Source of the DNA: CAYTUI01 sp964441335
GTDB lineage: Bacteria; Patescibacteriota; Patescibacteriia; UBA1558; 2-01-FULL-52-15
Assembly (NCBI GenBank): GCA_964441335.1
Contig: CAYTUI010000028.1
Span: forward strand, 1-18,275
Reading direction: 5' to 3'
Length of the DNA stretch: 18,275 nucleotides
This document shows positions 8,717-16,988 of this stretch, piece by piece; within the stretch, counting starts at the first letter, position 1; each line of letters starts with the position of its first letter. A program made the translations under genes and the position numbers. Below the pieces are notes generated by a model. That model worked only from the letters and a program-made list of their open reading frames with translations. It did no database searches and had not been told where the DNA came from.

Positions 8717-9819
8717 AACTGCTCAAATATATTCAGATATTTTTTTAAAGCTTGATCATGAGTATAACTGAAATCCCCGTGACTGACTTTAACCAGCTGC
8801 TCATTATAAAACTTGTCATCAAGCATTTTTTCAATTGCTTGTTTAATACTCTCAACTGACAGCGGATCAATAGTTTCCACCAACCCCAAATAATTACTGC
8901 TTAGACCTGTTTCCTTGGTCACAATACAAGGTTTTCTTAAACTTAAGGCTTCCAAAATAAAGTTTGGATTAATTTCAGTTAACGAAGGTATAATAGCGAC
9001 CCGAGCGCCGGCTAATTTACGCATTAATTCCTGTCTATCCAGCGGTTCATTAATTCTGATGAAATCCTTACCAGCTGCCAAGTTCTGTAATTGCTGTCTG
9101 TCCGGTCCTTGTCCGTATATATCCAGCACAAATTGTGGATCAGTAATTTGACCAGACGCTTCAATCAGGCGACCGATATTTTTCAAAGGCACCAGTCGGC
9201 CGGCAAAAATAAATATTTTATGTTCGCTATCACTATTTAAAACACTGGTTGTCTCATCACTGACAGCGTTCTCAATTACGGTAGTTTTTTCCGTTTTTAG
9301 CTGGAAATATGTCTGATATAGCTGTTGTTGCCAAGTAGTGTTAAAGATCAGCAAATCGGCCTTAGCTATGACATACTTATAAATCAGCAAGTACAGTTTG
9401 GCCTGAAGATTCATGCGAGATTTATAAAAATCGGCCAGGGTTATTGCTTGGCCCTGATTAACAACTTTCTCCCACAAAAAATCGCCGCCAATCCTGATAA
9501 TCAGTTTATTACCTGAACGCTTGGCTAAGGCCGCCGGCAAACCGGAAGATATTAAATCCTGCGCAAAAATAACCGATTTACCCCTTAATATACCCTTTAA
9601 TCTCCTGACGTAACTTAAATATCTGAAGATATTGCGCTCAATATAGGTAATCTCCGAATCATTCAACCCGGAGTTGCCATAGGCCACAATCTGAACATTA
9701 GAAAAAACAGCGGGCTGGGATTTCAAAAAATTGCGCAGTAAGTCAACAAAAGTGGACTGACCGGAAACTTCTGGCTTAAATGTCCCCGAAGCGATTATTA
9801 AACTTTTAAATTTTGTCAT
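8713..9819 (-). CDS. GT4 family glycosyltransferase (GT-B fold)
   Basis: 368 residues. The N-terminus SGTFKPEVSGQSTFVDLLRN (11-30) is the glycine/serine loop after the first strand, and IIRIGGDFLWEKVV (107-120) resembles the acceptor-site region of related GT4 enzymes. The donor domain shows FIFAGRLVPLKN (203-214) with Arg208 and Lys213, LDIYGQGPDRQQL (232-244), and TEINPNFILEALSLRKP (281-297) with the E-x7-E pair Glu282/Glu290. The stop overlaps the next gene by ATGA. The start overlaps the end of the upstream GT4 gene by 14 bases, the longest overlap in the operon. Expected role: cytoplasmic addition of one sugar in assembly of the glycan. Specificity unknown. Confidence 0.9.
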   Translation of the reverse strand: MTKFKSLIIASGTFKPEVSGQSTFVDLLRNFLKSQPAVFSNVQIVAYGNSGLNDSEITYIERNIFRYLSYVRRLKGILRGKSVIFAQDLISSGLPAALAKRSGNKLIIRIGGDFLWEKVVNQGQAITLADFYKSRMNLQAKLYLLIYKYVIAKADLLIFNTTWQQQLYQTYFQLKTEKTTVIENAVSDETTSVLNSDSEHKIFIFAGRLVPLKNIGRLIEASGQITDPQFVLDIYGQGPDRQQLQNLAAGKDFIRINEPLDRQELMRKLAGARVAIIPSLTEINPNFILEALSLRKPCIVTKETGLSSNYLGLVETIDPLSVESIKQAIEKMLDDKFYNEQLVKVSHGDFSYTHDQALKKYLNIFEQL

Positions 9820-10981
9820 GAATCTGGCCGGCTAATAACTGATTAAATATCTCCCCCATCGCCTGCCCAATCTTATCCCAATCGTAACGATTATGCGCCA
9901 ACTCTCTGGCCTGCTGACTGACTCTGGAATACAGTTCTCTGTCTTTATCATATTTCTCCACCCCTTGGGCAATGGTGTAAGGCTTGCCGGGACGACAAAA
10001 TAATCCCGTCTCACCGTCCTTAAGAAAATCAACAATACCTCCCACGGGCGTGCCAATGATCGGCAAACCAAAAGCCATGGCTTCTAAAAATGAATTGCCC
10101 AATCCTTCTGACAAAGAAGGACGGCAAAAAATATCCGAGACAGCAAAATATTTGGGGAACTCCTGCTGATCCACAAAGCCCAAAAAATCCACTTTATCAG
10201 CTATGCCTTGGGTTTGCGCCAGCTGTTCCAATTTATTTCTTTCTGGTCCATCACCTAAAATTAGCAGTCGGCTGGTAATACCGAATTTAAAATTTAAATT
10301 ATTAATAGCCTTAATCAAATCTCCAATAGCATTTTTTAGGGCCAGTCTGCTAGTCGTAATAATAACCACCTCATCATCTTGAATCCCCAATTCTTTTTTC
10401 TGTTCAGCGACTTGCTCGGCGGTAAAATTATTAACAAACAAAGGCAAATCCACTCCATTAGGGACTATAGACACTGTTCCGCGATAACCATGCTTACGAG
10501 CACGACGTTCTAAACTGTTACTAATAGCCTGAATATGATCAGCTTTTTTATATATCAATCTGTAAAAAGGCATCCAGAACCAAGTGCGCGCCAGCATAAA
10601 CAAATCAGAGTCCCCGCTCTGCAAGGTAAGTAAATAAGGAATCTTATGACGTAGTCTGAACAACAAAGCGCCTAAACCAGCGTAATTAGCCATCATCGCC
10701 CAAACTAAATCAAATTTTTCCTGCCGATGCAGTTTATGCGCCAAAGAAGCAGCCCGAAAAGCAAACAAATATTTATCTAATTTATTACCCCGCCCAACTC
10801 GGATAATTTTGACATTGCCTTGTGTTTCTTCAGACTGAAAATCGGACCTCATTTTGGCCGTCAATAAAGTAAAGTCTAATTGCTGATTACGCTTGATAAT
10901 TTCCCGTAACGCCACCTCTGCACCGCCCACCATAGGATAGTAAGCTAGGGAAAATACCAATATTCTTCTATTATTAGCCAT
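9806..10981 (-). CDS. GT4 family glycosyltransferase, first gene of the ten-gene operon
   Basis: 391 residues from the ATG at 10981. The frame runs on to a TTG at 10999 that would add six residues, but the protein from the ATG begins MANNRRILVFSLAYYPMVGG, the normal GT4 start, so I prefer it; neither start has a convincing Shine-Dalgarno. Motifs: GGAEVALREI (19-28), VPNGVDLPLF (173-182), TTSRLALKN (209-217) with Arg212, LLILGDGPERNKL (239-251), and SEGLGNSFLEAMAFGLP (291-307) with the E-x7-E pair Glu292/Glu300. It is a complete GT4 enzyme. It lies about 60 bases downstream of a good predicted promoter, so its product should be the first translated from the operon mRNA. Whether it acts first in the assembly pathway cannot be told. 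Confidence 0.91.
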   Translation of the reverse strand: MANNRRILVFSLAYYPMVGGAEVALREIIKRNQQLDFTLLTAKMRSDFQSEETQGNVKIIRVGRGNKLDKYLFAFRAASLAHKLHRQEKFDLVWAMMANYAGLGALLFRLRHKIPYLLTLQSGDSDLFMLARTWFWMPFYRLIYKKADHIQAISNSLERRARKHGYRGTVSIVPNGVDLPLFVNNFTAEQVAEQKKELGIQDDEVVIITTSRLALKNAIGDLIKAINNLNFKFGITSRLLILGDGPERNKLEQLAQTQGIADKVDFLGFVDQQEFPKYFAVSDIFCRPSLSEGLGNSFLEAMAFGLPIIGTPVGGIVDFLKDGETGLFCRPGKPYTIAQGVEKYDKDRELYSRVSQQARELAHNRYDWDKIGQAMGEIFNQLLAGQIHDKI

Positions 10982-11049
10982 AAAAATCTTTAGACTCAAT
11001 AATCAATCAAACCTGCTTAGGCTTGAATATATTAACCAAATACTATAAG

Positions 11050-11078
11050 ATTATACAAGTTTACGGCCTTTTTTTCAA
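11050..11078 (-). promoter_or_regulatory. Predicted sigma-70-type promoter of the minus-strand GT operon
   Basis: Read on the minus strand, TTGAAA (11078-11073) and a consensus TATAAT (11055-11050) are separated by exactly 17 bases. Transcription would start near 11043, giving a leader of about 60 bases before ATG 10981. The -10 hexamer is perfect and the -35 differs from TTGACA at two positions. It lies in the only intergenic space upstream of the ten-gene block. For the divergent plus-strand gene no equally good promoter is visible in the same spacer; TTGAAT at 11023 with TATAAG at 11044 has only a 15-base spacer and is weak. Confidence 0.7.
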
Positions 11079-11109
11079 GGTCAAATATATCAACAAAATT
11101 GGTTAAGTT

Positions 11110-12273
11110 ATGCTGAAAAATAAGAAAATTGTCTACCTCGTGACCCAAAGCAAGTTTGGGGGCGCCCAGAAGTATATTTTGGATTTAGCCAAATATTTCT
11201 CTCAAAATAATCAAGTAACTATTATAGTTGGTGAGGCCAATAATAGGGATCCTCAATTCTTTGACGGAGCAGCCAAAATAGGCGTGGAAATTATTGTTCT
11301 TAAGCACCTACAAAGAGATATTGATCTTTACCAAAATATTAGGAGTGTCTTTGAGATCAGGCATACATTAGCTAAACTCAAGCCCAACCTTCTGCATATC
11401 AATAGCTCCATGGCCGGCTTAACAGGCAGTCTAGCCGCTCTATTCTATAATATGAGTCCTTACAACCTAATCCTCAAGGTTGTCTACACAGCTCATGGTT
11501 TTGTATTTAATGAACCGCGCTCGTTTGCTGAAAATAAAATTTTTTTATTTATTGAAAAGTTTTCTTCATCTTTAAAAAGTTTAATTATTACTGTTTCCGA
11601 TTTTGACAAACAAAGCGGTCTGAAGAATAAAGTCGCTCCGGAAATTAAATTGCAGACAATCCATATAGGTATTAACACTGAATCAACTAATTACCTGGAC
11701 AAACAGACGGCTCGCCAACAGCTTGGCTTAGAGCGTGAGGGGTTTGTAATTGGATCCATTGCTTCACATTATAAAACTAAGGGACTGGAGTACTTAATAG
11801 AGGCTGCCGCTTTAATGAATAATAATCAGATTACTTTTGCCGTTATCGGAGACGGGCCGGAGACGCAAACTTTACAAAAATTAATTCAGGACAGACAGTT
11901 ACATAATTTTAAACTCCTAGGACAAAAAGATGATGCGGCAAAATATCTCAAAGCTTTTGATATTGCTACACTATCATCTTTGAAAGAAGGTTTGCCCTAT
12001 GCTCTGCTGGAAGCCGGCTTAGCCGGAGTGCCCATTGTAGCTACCAAAGTCGGGGGTATTCCGGAAATAATTTCTTCTGACAAATTTGGCATATTAGTTG
12101 AACACATGAAACCGACTGCTTTAGCCGAGGCTTTCAATAAACTATTCAAGAATCAGGAGCTAGGATCATCACTAGCTAAAAACAACTACAACAATGTCGT
12201 GGAACGATTTAGCTTGAGCTCTATGATTAGACAAACAGAAGCTCAATACGAAAAAATTCTGCCACCTATTTAG
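11110..12273 (+). CDS. GT4 family glycosyltransferase, divergently transcribed
   Basis: 387 residues and the only plus-strand gene here. The N-terminal loop is KFGGAQKYILDLAKYF (15-30). HINSSMAGLTGSLAALF (96-112) and YTAHGFVFNE (126-135) are typical of GT4 enzymes from exopolysaccharide loci. The donor domain has IHIGINTE (184-191), IGSIASHYKTKGLEYL (214-229), FAVIGDGPETQTL (243-255) and KEGLPYALLEAGLAGVP (292-308) with the E-x7-E pair Glu293/Glu301. In the phosphate-binding loop the usual G-R is replaced by A-S (217-219), while Lys222 and Lys224 are kept. The gene lies between two minus-strand blocks: 110 bases or more from its divergent neighbour and six bases from the convergent ligase gene. 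No Shine-Dalgarno stands out (GGTTAAG precedes the ATG). Specificity unknown. Confidence 0.92.
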   Translation: MLKNKKIVYLVTQSKFGGAQKYILDLAKYFSQNNQVTIIVGEANNRDPQFFDGAAKIGVEIIVLKHLQRDIDLYQNIRSVFEIRHTLAKLKPNLLHINSSMAGLTGSLAALFYNMSPYNLILKVVYTAHGFVFNEPRSFAENKIFLFIEKFSSSLKSLIITVSDFDKQSGLKNKVAPEIKLQTIHIGINTESTNYLDKQTARQQLGLEREGFVIGSIASHYKTKGLEYLIEAAALMNNNQITFAVIGDGPETQTLQKLIQDRQLHNFKLLGQKDDAAKYLKAFDIATLSSLKEGLPYALLEAGLAGVPIVATKVGGIPEIISSDKFGILVEHMKPTALAEAFNKLFKNQELGSSLAKNNYNNVVERFSLSSMIRQTEAQYEKILPPI

Positions 12274-12279
12274 GCAAAA

Positions 12280-14499
12280 TTAGCCGCTGGGGAATAGCCA
12301 CCCCAGCCACTCGGGATGTGCATTAATTACCCGAGCTTTTACTACATCGGCTTCTTCATTTCTATTTAACCTTTGCAGAGCCGAATAGTATCTGACTTGC
12401 GCTTCAGCCACATCAGGCAGTTTGTCAGCTATCATTTTATAGTAGTTCAGGCCCCTCTCTATCTCCTCTTTTTGCAGATAAAACTCCCCCAAAAAATATA
12501 ACAATTGATCTCTCTCGCCATTTATTGATTGAGCCTTTTCAACTACAGCGATTCCCTTGCCCCATAGTCCTGTCTCAAAAGGACCCATAAAATAGTAATA
12601 ATTAGCCAATTTTACATAGGGTAAAACAGCTTTTAGCCTTTTTTGTGTGTTCTTAATTAATTGCTCCTCGGCCATCACTATCAGCTGACTGGAAATCTCA
12701 TTATCCCCATTTATCGTAAATTTCTTAACAATATCTGCGTAGCCGTCACGTAATTCAGCCTTACCAAGGCTGGGGAAATTATTAATTTTGCTGCCCAACT
12801 CACTAATTAAATTTGTATCAGTATAGGCCATTTGCGCCAGTTTATTGTCCGTCCGAACAAAGTAATAGTTGGCGTAAATTTGTCTAAGATTAAAATTATA
12901 TATAAAGAGGATGGTGGCTAAAAAAAGCAGAAGATGAAAAACATACGGAACTTTGAAAAGATTATTTAAAAAATATATTTTCTTAGGCGACGAATTATGC
13001 TCGTCTCGTCCCCCATCTTTGCCAAGGTTATCCAGCATGCCAAGAATAAAAAATATCAGCACCGAGACATAAATAACATCAAAATATACCAGCGACTGTA
13101 TTAAATAGGCGATCAATAGACCAAAGAAAATATGCGGACCAAAGCCATCACCCTTAGTTCTACTCCAGATTACTATTCGTTTAAAGGCCGACACAAAAAT
13201 TAGCAGATAAAAAAGTAGGGCGAACAGTCCTCCCTCAACAGCCATTTGCAGATATTGATTATGAGCTTTATCAAACCAAACACGCGAGTCAGCGCTTTGA
13301 TAAAGTTTAGACGGAAAATATTTATCAAAAACCAAATCAAAATTCTCCACTCCCCAACCTAAAATTGGTCTGTCCTTTATGGCTTGCCAAGCCGCGCCCC
13401 ATACATAACTCCGGTCACGAAAAGAGGCTTCACTCATTAATCTGCTAAACAGACCCGGCGTTTCTGTATAAACAAATTGCCTACGTATTTCCACAGCCGT
13501 CATAAAACTTAGTGATATTAGTATCACCAATGTTGCGGTCATTATCGCCAGTCGCTTGCTTCTGGATAAATATTTAAAGAATATTGCCACTAACCAAACA
13601 AACAATCCCAATATCAGAGACAACCAAGCACCCTTAGCCTGCGTTAATAATAATGCCCAAAGATTTACAACGATTAACAGACTTAAAAAAATATTATACT
13701 GATATCGTTTATACCAAAAATAATAGGCAATACAATAGGCCTGAAATATTAGCCAGACAAAAAACAACGGTAAATTGGAAACCAAATTTGTTAAAAATCC
13801 CGCGTGAACTAAAAATACCCGACTGATAATTTCTTGAAAGATCAGCAAAGCATCAAAGCTAATCATCAGCCACATCAGAACTGATAAATCCTTAATCTTT
13901 TTTTCCAGTAGCAAAAAAATTGACACAAAAATTAGCAACACCAAATAGGCACCCAAATAAACGGCATTGCCTGTTGTCGCTGTTACCCTGGCACCACCAC
14001 CGGAAACAAGCAATATTGGCTGGCCAAAACTTTGGCTAATACCGATTAAAGAACTAATAAAGCCGACAAATAGCAGAACTTGAAGTAATGACTGCCACGC
14101 TCTTAGAGATTTGATCAAATTACTGACAATCAAAAAGAAAATCAGTAAATGACCGAAACTTAGCAAGCCGTCCATTCTGATCAAATTACCCCAGAAACTA
14201 CTAATAATAGTTCCGTTAATAATACTAGCGCTAGTCAAAGCCAAAAATAACCCGATAATTGACCACAGAGTCAGAGAAGACTTGGGAGCATACTTTCTAT
14301 TTTCAATGACCAAATATAAATAAACTAAAAATAATAGCTCCACAGCAATACGGAAAACAAATCCTCTGGCAGTGGTTATTCCAAATAGCAGATGACTGGA
14401 ATATATTATCGGCGTAAAAAAAATCAGCCCTATTAAAAAATAGGACGACCCTAGCAATACCTTCTCCGTATTCCAGCTTAAGTTTTCTCTCAAGTTCAT
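12280..14499 (-). CDS. O-antigen ligase/polymerase-like membrane protein with C-terminal helical repeats (Wzy_C family)
   Basis: 739 residues. About ten or more membrane segments fill residues 15-490, including the conserved TTGNAVYLGAYL (175-186). The large extracytoplasmic loop reads FRDRSYVWGAAWQAIKDRPI (360-379), then GWGVENFDLVF and VWFDKAHNQYLQMAVEGG (407-424). In WaaL-type ligases, loop Arg and His residues are essential; Arg361/Arg363 and His413 are the candidates. After a last membrane segment (519-536) a soluble C-terminal part has TPR-like helices, clearest at 662-728. The architecture fits O-antigen ligases, Wzy polymerases and PglL-type O-oligosaccharyltransferases, which cannot be separated by sequence alone. 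It is a diverged paralogue of the next gene upstream and is separated from it by a repeat-rich spacer. It converges with the plus-strand GT4 gene with six bases between stop codons. Confidence 0.86.
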   Translation of the reverse strand: MNLRENLSWNTEKVLLGSSYFLIGLIFFTPIIYSSHLLFGITTARGFVFRIAVELLFLVYLYLVIENRKYAPKSSLTLWSIIGLFLALTSASIINGTIISSFWGNLIRMDGLLSFGHLLIFFLIVSNLIKSLRAWQSLLQVLLFVGFISSLIGISQSFGQPILLVSGGGARVTATTGNAVYLGAYLVLLIFVSIFLLLEKKIKDLSVLMWLMISFDALLIFQEIISRVFLVHAGFLTNLVSNLPLFFVWLIFQAYCIAYYFWYKRYQYNIFLSLLIVVNLWALLLTQAKGAWLSLILGLFVWLVAIFFKYLSRSKRLAIMTATLVILISLSFMTAVEIRRQFVYTETPGLFSRLMSEASFRDRSYVWGAAWQAIKDRPILGWGVENFDLVFDKYFPSKLYQSADSRVWFDKAHNQYLQMAVEGGLFALLFYLLIFVSAFKRIVIWSRTKGDGFGPHIFFGLLIAYLIQSLVYFDVIYVSVLIFFILGMLDNLGKDGGRDEHNSSPKKIYFLNNLFKVPYVFHLLLFLATILFIYNFNLRQIYANYYFVRTDNKLAQMAYTDTNLISELGSKINNFPSLGKAELRDGYADIVKKFTINGDNEISSQLIVMAEEQLIKNTQKRLKAVLPYVKLANYYYFMGPFETGLWGKGIAVVEKAQSINGERDQLLYFLGEFYLQKEEIERGLNYYKMIADKLPDVAEAQVRYYSALQRLNRNEEADVVKARVINAHPEWLGWLFPSG
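12286..12307. terminator. GC-rich hairpin at the convergent gene end (weak terminator candidate)
   Basis: GCTGGGG (12286-12292) and CCCCAGC (12301-12307) form a perfect 7-base-pair stem with an 8-base loop. It overlaps the last codons of the minus-strand ligase gene and lies 13 bases past the plus-strand GT4 stop. On the minus strand the stem is followed by GGCTAATTTT, a short T-run; on the plus strand no T-tract follows. It could slow or end transcription from either side, but it also encodes the ligase C-terminus, so it may be chance. Confidence 0.35.
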
Positions 14500-14510
14500 G
14501 AATTAAATAA

Positions 14511-14600
14511 GCTTAGGCTAATGGCTTATGGCTAATAGCATATAGCTTGTAGCGCATAGAATATGGAGCGGTTGACTATCAGCTATATGCCATCTGCTAT
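14511..14600. repeat. Intergenic short-repeat and hairpin element between the two ligase-like genes
   Basis: The 112-base spacer between the ligase genes contains three adjacent heptamers, GGCTAAT, GGCTTAT and GGCTAAT (14516-14536). A 10-base inverted repeat follows, GCATATAGCT (14538-14547) and AGCTATATGC (14581-14590). Allowing two mismatches the arms extend to 15 bases (14538-14552 with 14576-14590), enclosing a loop of 23 bases. There is no T-tract to make it a standard terminator, and no confident promoter for the downstream gene. It looks like a mobile or slipped short repeat rather than coding sequence. Confidence 0.6.
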
Positions 14601-14611
14601 CTACCAACCCC

Positions 14612-16984
14612 CTAAATCTTCTCAAACGTCCCGTCTTTCAAAGTCATAATAAAAGCATCGGCCTGACTGGCATAAGACGTTCCAAATATTTCTCTTATCT
14701 TTTCAGCTACTTTTATGGCATCGTCTATCCTTTTACTATTAGCATAGATCAGCGATAAGTTAATATACCTCTGGGCATTGTCATTAGGATACAACTCTAT
14801 GGACTTCTCCAAGAATTTAGCGGCCCAGTCAAAATTCTTAGCGTTAACGGCCGATAAACCCGCTCGCTCAAATATCTTGGACATTGACGGAGCTAGTTTA
14901 GGATTAGCCGAGGTATCAAACTTCTTCAAAGTAATCTGATACCAATAGTCCGCGCCCTCGCTATTATTCAGAGCCGCCATAACCATTAATATATTAGCAT
15001 ACGATTCGGCAACATCAGGATTTAATTCAATCGCTTTAACAAAGTTAGCCTCGGCCAGTTTAGAGTGCTCATTGAATTTATCCAGCTGGTCAGCTTGTCT
15101 GGCTAAATCGGCAGTATAAAAATGAGCATAACCAATTTCATAATATATCTGCGGTCGGGTTGGACTGTATTTTAAAGCCTGATCACCCAATTTAATCACC
15201 TTATCCAATACTCCCGAGTCCAACACATAAGCATTATTAAGATGTCTCATGTATAAAAGATAATTAGCAACATCAGCCGGATACTCCACAATTCTTTTTT
15301 CCAATTCCGCGTTTACCTTAGCGACCCATTGTTTGGCAAGGTCAGGAGCAACTAACTTATTGGAAATAGTCGCCGCCACTAAATCAGCCAGCCGTTGGCG
15401 GTATTCCTGCTGACCGGAGGTATTCATATCAATCGCCTGAATTATTCTGTTATAAGCATACTGCGGATTTGACTGTTGAGTCTGATAACCGTCAATTAAT
15501 ATCTTATTAGCCTGATATTCTCTAATGTTAAAATAATATAAAGCCAACGGGAAACAAACAAAATAGATAATCGCCAAAGATATCAACCAGTTGCGCTTGA
15601 TGGAAAATATCACAGACTCATTTTTAAAACTGACAAAGGCAATCAATAAGAACAGCCCCAAATACACGGGAAACGACTCAAAAACAAATACTCCTTGCAC
15701 AAAAAAGGCGATAAAGGCTAAGAATATCATCTGATTCGCTAAATTATCTAAGTATTCCCCGGAGTGCCTTTTAAAGATGTTGCCAAACATCATCCATAGC
15801 CGGTTAAATCTTCCTCGCTCTGAATAATTATCGCCCTCCTTAACCAATAATCTCTTCAGTAATAACCAGGGTGAATAAAAAACCAGCCACAGATAAAAAA
15901 CTAAACCAATGAATCCGCCGGTAATCAAGTGATCAATAAAAATATTATGCGCTCTGTCAAACCAAATCCTAGAACCAGCATGGGTATAAATTTTGGGATT
16001 AAAATGTACATTGAAAACCACAGCGAAATTTTCCTGTCCATAGCCCAAGATAGGTCTTTCTAAGAAACCTTGCCAGGCTGAACCCCAGGTCATTAAACGA
16101 TCACGAGCTGTTTTTTCAGTGATAGAAATACTTAAAATACGTTCTGGAAAAAATCTATTAATAATTGGATTTGTTCTATTGGCAAATACCAAAACTAAAA
16201 TCAGGATCATGACTGTCGCAAAACCTATAATTGAAGTTTGAACTTTCTTATTAGGTATCTTGAACAAATTATAAATAAAAAATAAAACTAAACTTGCCAA
16301 GATGCCTAAGAAAGCGCCTCTGGTAGCCGTCTGCAAAATGATAAAAATATCTACCAAGGCCAACAGCCAATAATACCATTTAGCAAAATAATTTTTTCTC
16401 TTAATGCTCAAATACAGACCAATAAATATGGCGAACAACATATAGCCAGCCAAAAAAGCCGCATTTCCAATAGTAGAGGCTACTCTATCAGCGCCGCTGG
16501 AACGGTTAATAAAATCTACGCCAAAATACTGGAATAATCCGATTACGGCTACGATTTGCGCTCCCAGAAAAAAAGCATCCAGCATCCAGCGCCATTGTTT
16601 AGTTGAAGTCAGTGCTGTCCTTAACATTAATAAATAAGCAAACAGATGTATCCATAACAGCAGTCCTTCACTGCGCTCATTAATACTCCAAAAACTATAC
16701 TTAAAATTTACTCCAAAATATGAAGCCCCAAACATCACGACTAAATAAAAGAAAAAGATAGCTATTGACCAGTCTATCTTTAATGACTCTCTTTTTATTA
16801 CCATCAGATAAAACCACAACAAAAAAGTGATTTCAATTACTGTCCTAAAAACTATAGCCTTGCTGGTAATATAAGGAAAAAATAAATCACTATTAACGTA
16901 AATTGGCAGAAATAGAGTTAATGCTAATCCAATCCAAACTAGCCATTGGACTACTTTAATCTGCGTTGAGCGGGATGAATTCAT
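14612..16984 (-). CDS. O-antigen ligase/polymerase-like membrane protein with C-terminal TPRs (Wzy_C family)
   Basis: 790 residues from ATG 16984. A TTG at 17020 would add twelve residues but overlap the upstream gene by 32 bases; ATG 16984 lies four bases after that stop codon and gives a clean N-terminus. Membrane segments cover about residues 12-485. Conserved points are TIGNAAFLAGYML (171-183), TARDRLMTWGSAWQGF (292-307), RPILGYGQENF (310-320) and SRIWFDRAHNIFIDHLITGG (338-357). Arg294/Arg296 and His346 are candidates for the essential Arg and His of WaaL-like enzymes. The C-terminal 300 residues hold several TPR-type helix pairs, for example AEANFVKAIELNPDVAESYA (644-663) and AAKFLEKSIELYPNDNAQRY (721-740). 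The tail probably lies outside the membrane and binds an acceptor or partner. Ligase, polymerase and protein O-glycosyltransferase are all possible. Confidence 0.87.
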   Translation of the reverse strand: MNSSRSTQIKVVQWLVWIGLALTLFLPIYVNSDLFFPYITSKAIVFRTVIEITFLLWFYLMVIKRESLKIDWSIAIFFFYLVVMFGASYFGVNFKYSFWSINERSEGLLLWIHLFAYLLMLRTALTSTKQWRWMLDAFFLGAQIVAVIGLFQYFGVDFINRSSGADRVASTIGNAAFLAGYMLFAIFIGLYLSIKRKNYFAKWYYWLLALVDIFIILQTATRGAFLGILASLVLFFIYNLFKIPNKKVQTSIIGFATVMILILVLVFANRTNPIINRFFPERILSISITEKTARDRLMTWGSAWQGFLERPILGYGQENFAVVFNVHFNPKIYTHAGSRIWFDRAHNIFIDHLITGGFIGLVFYLWLVFYSPWLLLKRLLVKEGDNYSERGRFNRLWMMFGNIFKRHSGEYLDNLANQMIFLAFIAFFVQGVFVFESFPVYLGLFLLIAFVSFKNESVIFSIKRNWLISLAIIYFVCFPLALYYFNIREYQANKILIDGYQTQQSNPQYAYNRIIQAIDMNTSGQQEYRQRLADLVAATISNKLVAPDLAKQWVAKVNAELEKRIVEYPADVANYLLYMRHLNNAYVLDSGVLDKVIKLGDQALKYSPTRPQIYYEIGYAHFYTADLARQADQLDKFNEHSKLAEANFVKAIELNPDVAESYANILMVMAALNNSEGADYWYQITLKKFDTSANPKLAPSMSKIFERAGLSAVNAKNFDWAAKFLEKSIELYPNDNAQRYINLSLIYANSKRIDDAIKVAEKIREIFGTSYASQADAFIMTLKDGTFEKI

Positions 16985-16988
16985 ATCT

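Noticed and set aside
2692..10278. Several plus-strand open frames of 60-80 codons inside the minus-strand operon
   Set aside because: They lie fully inside conserved genes on the other strand and show no recognisable domains or start signals, so they are shadows.
1900..11770. Shared DKQTARQ and KTKGL peptides in the GT4 genes at 1328-2500 and 11110-12273 as a sign of recent gene conversion
   Set aside because: The codons differ throughout and similar peptides are common at this place in GT4 enzymes, so common family ancestry explains it.
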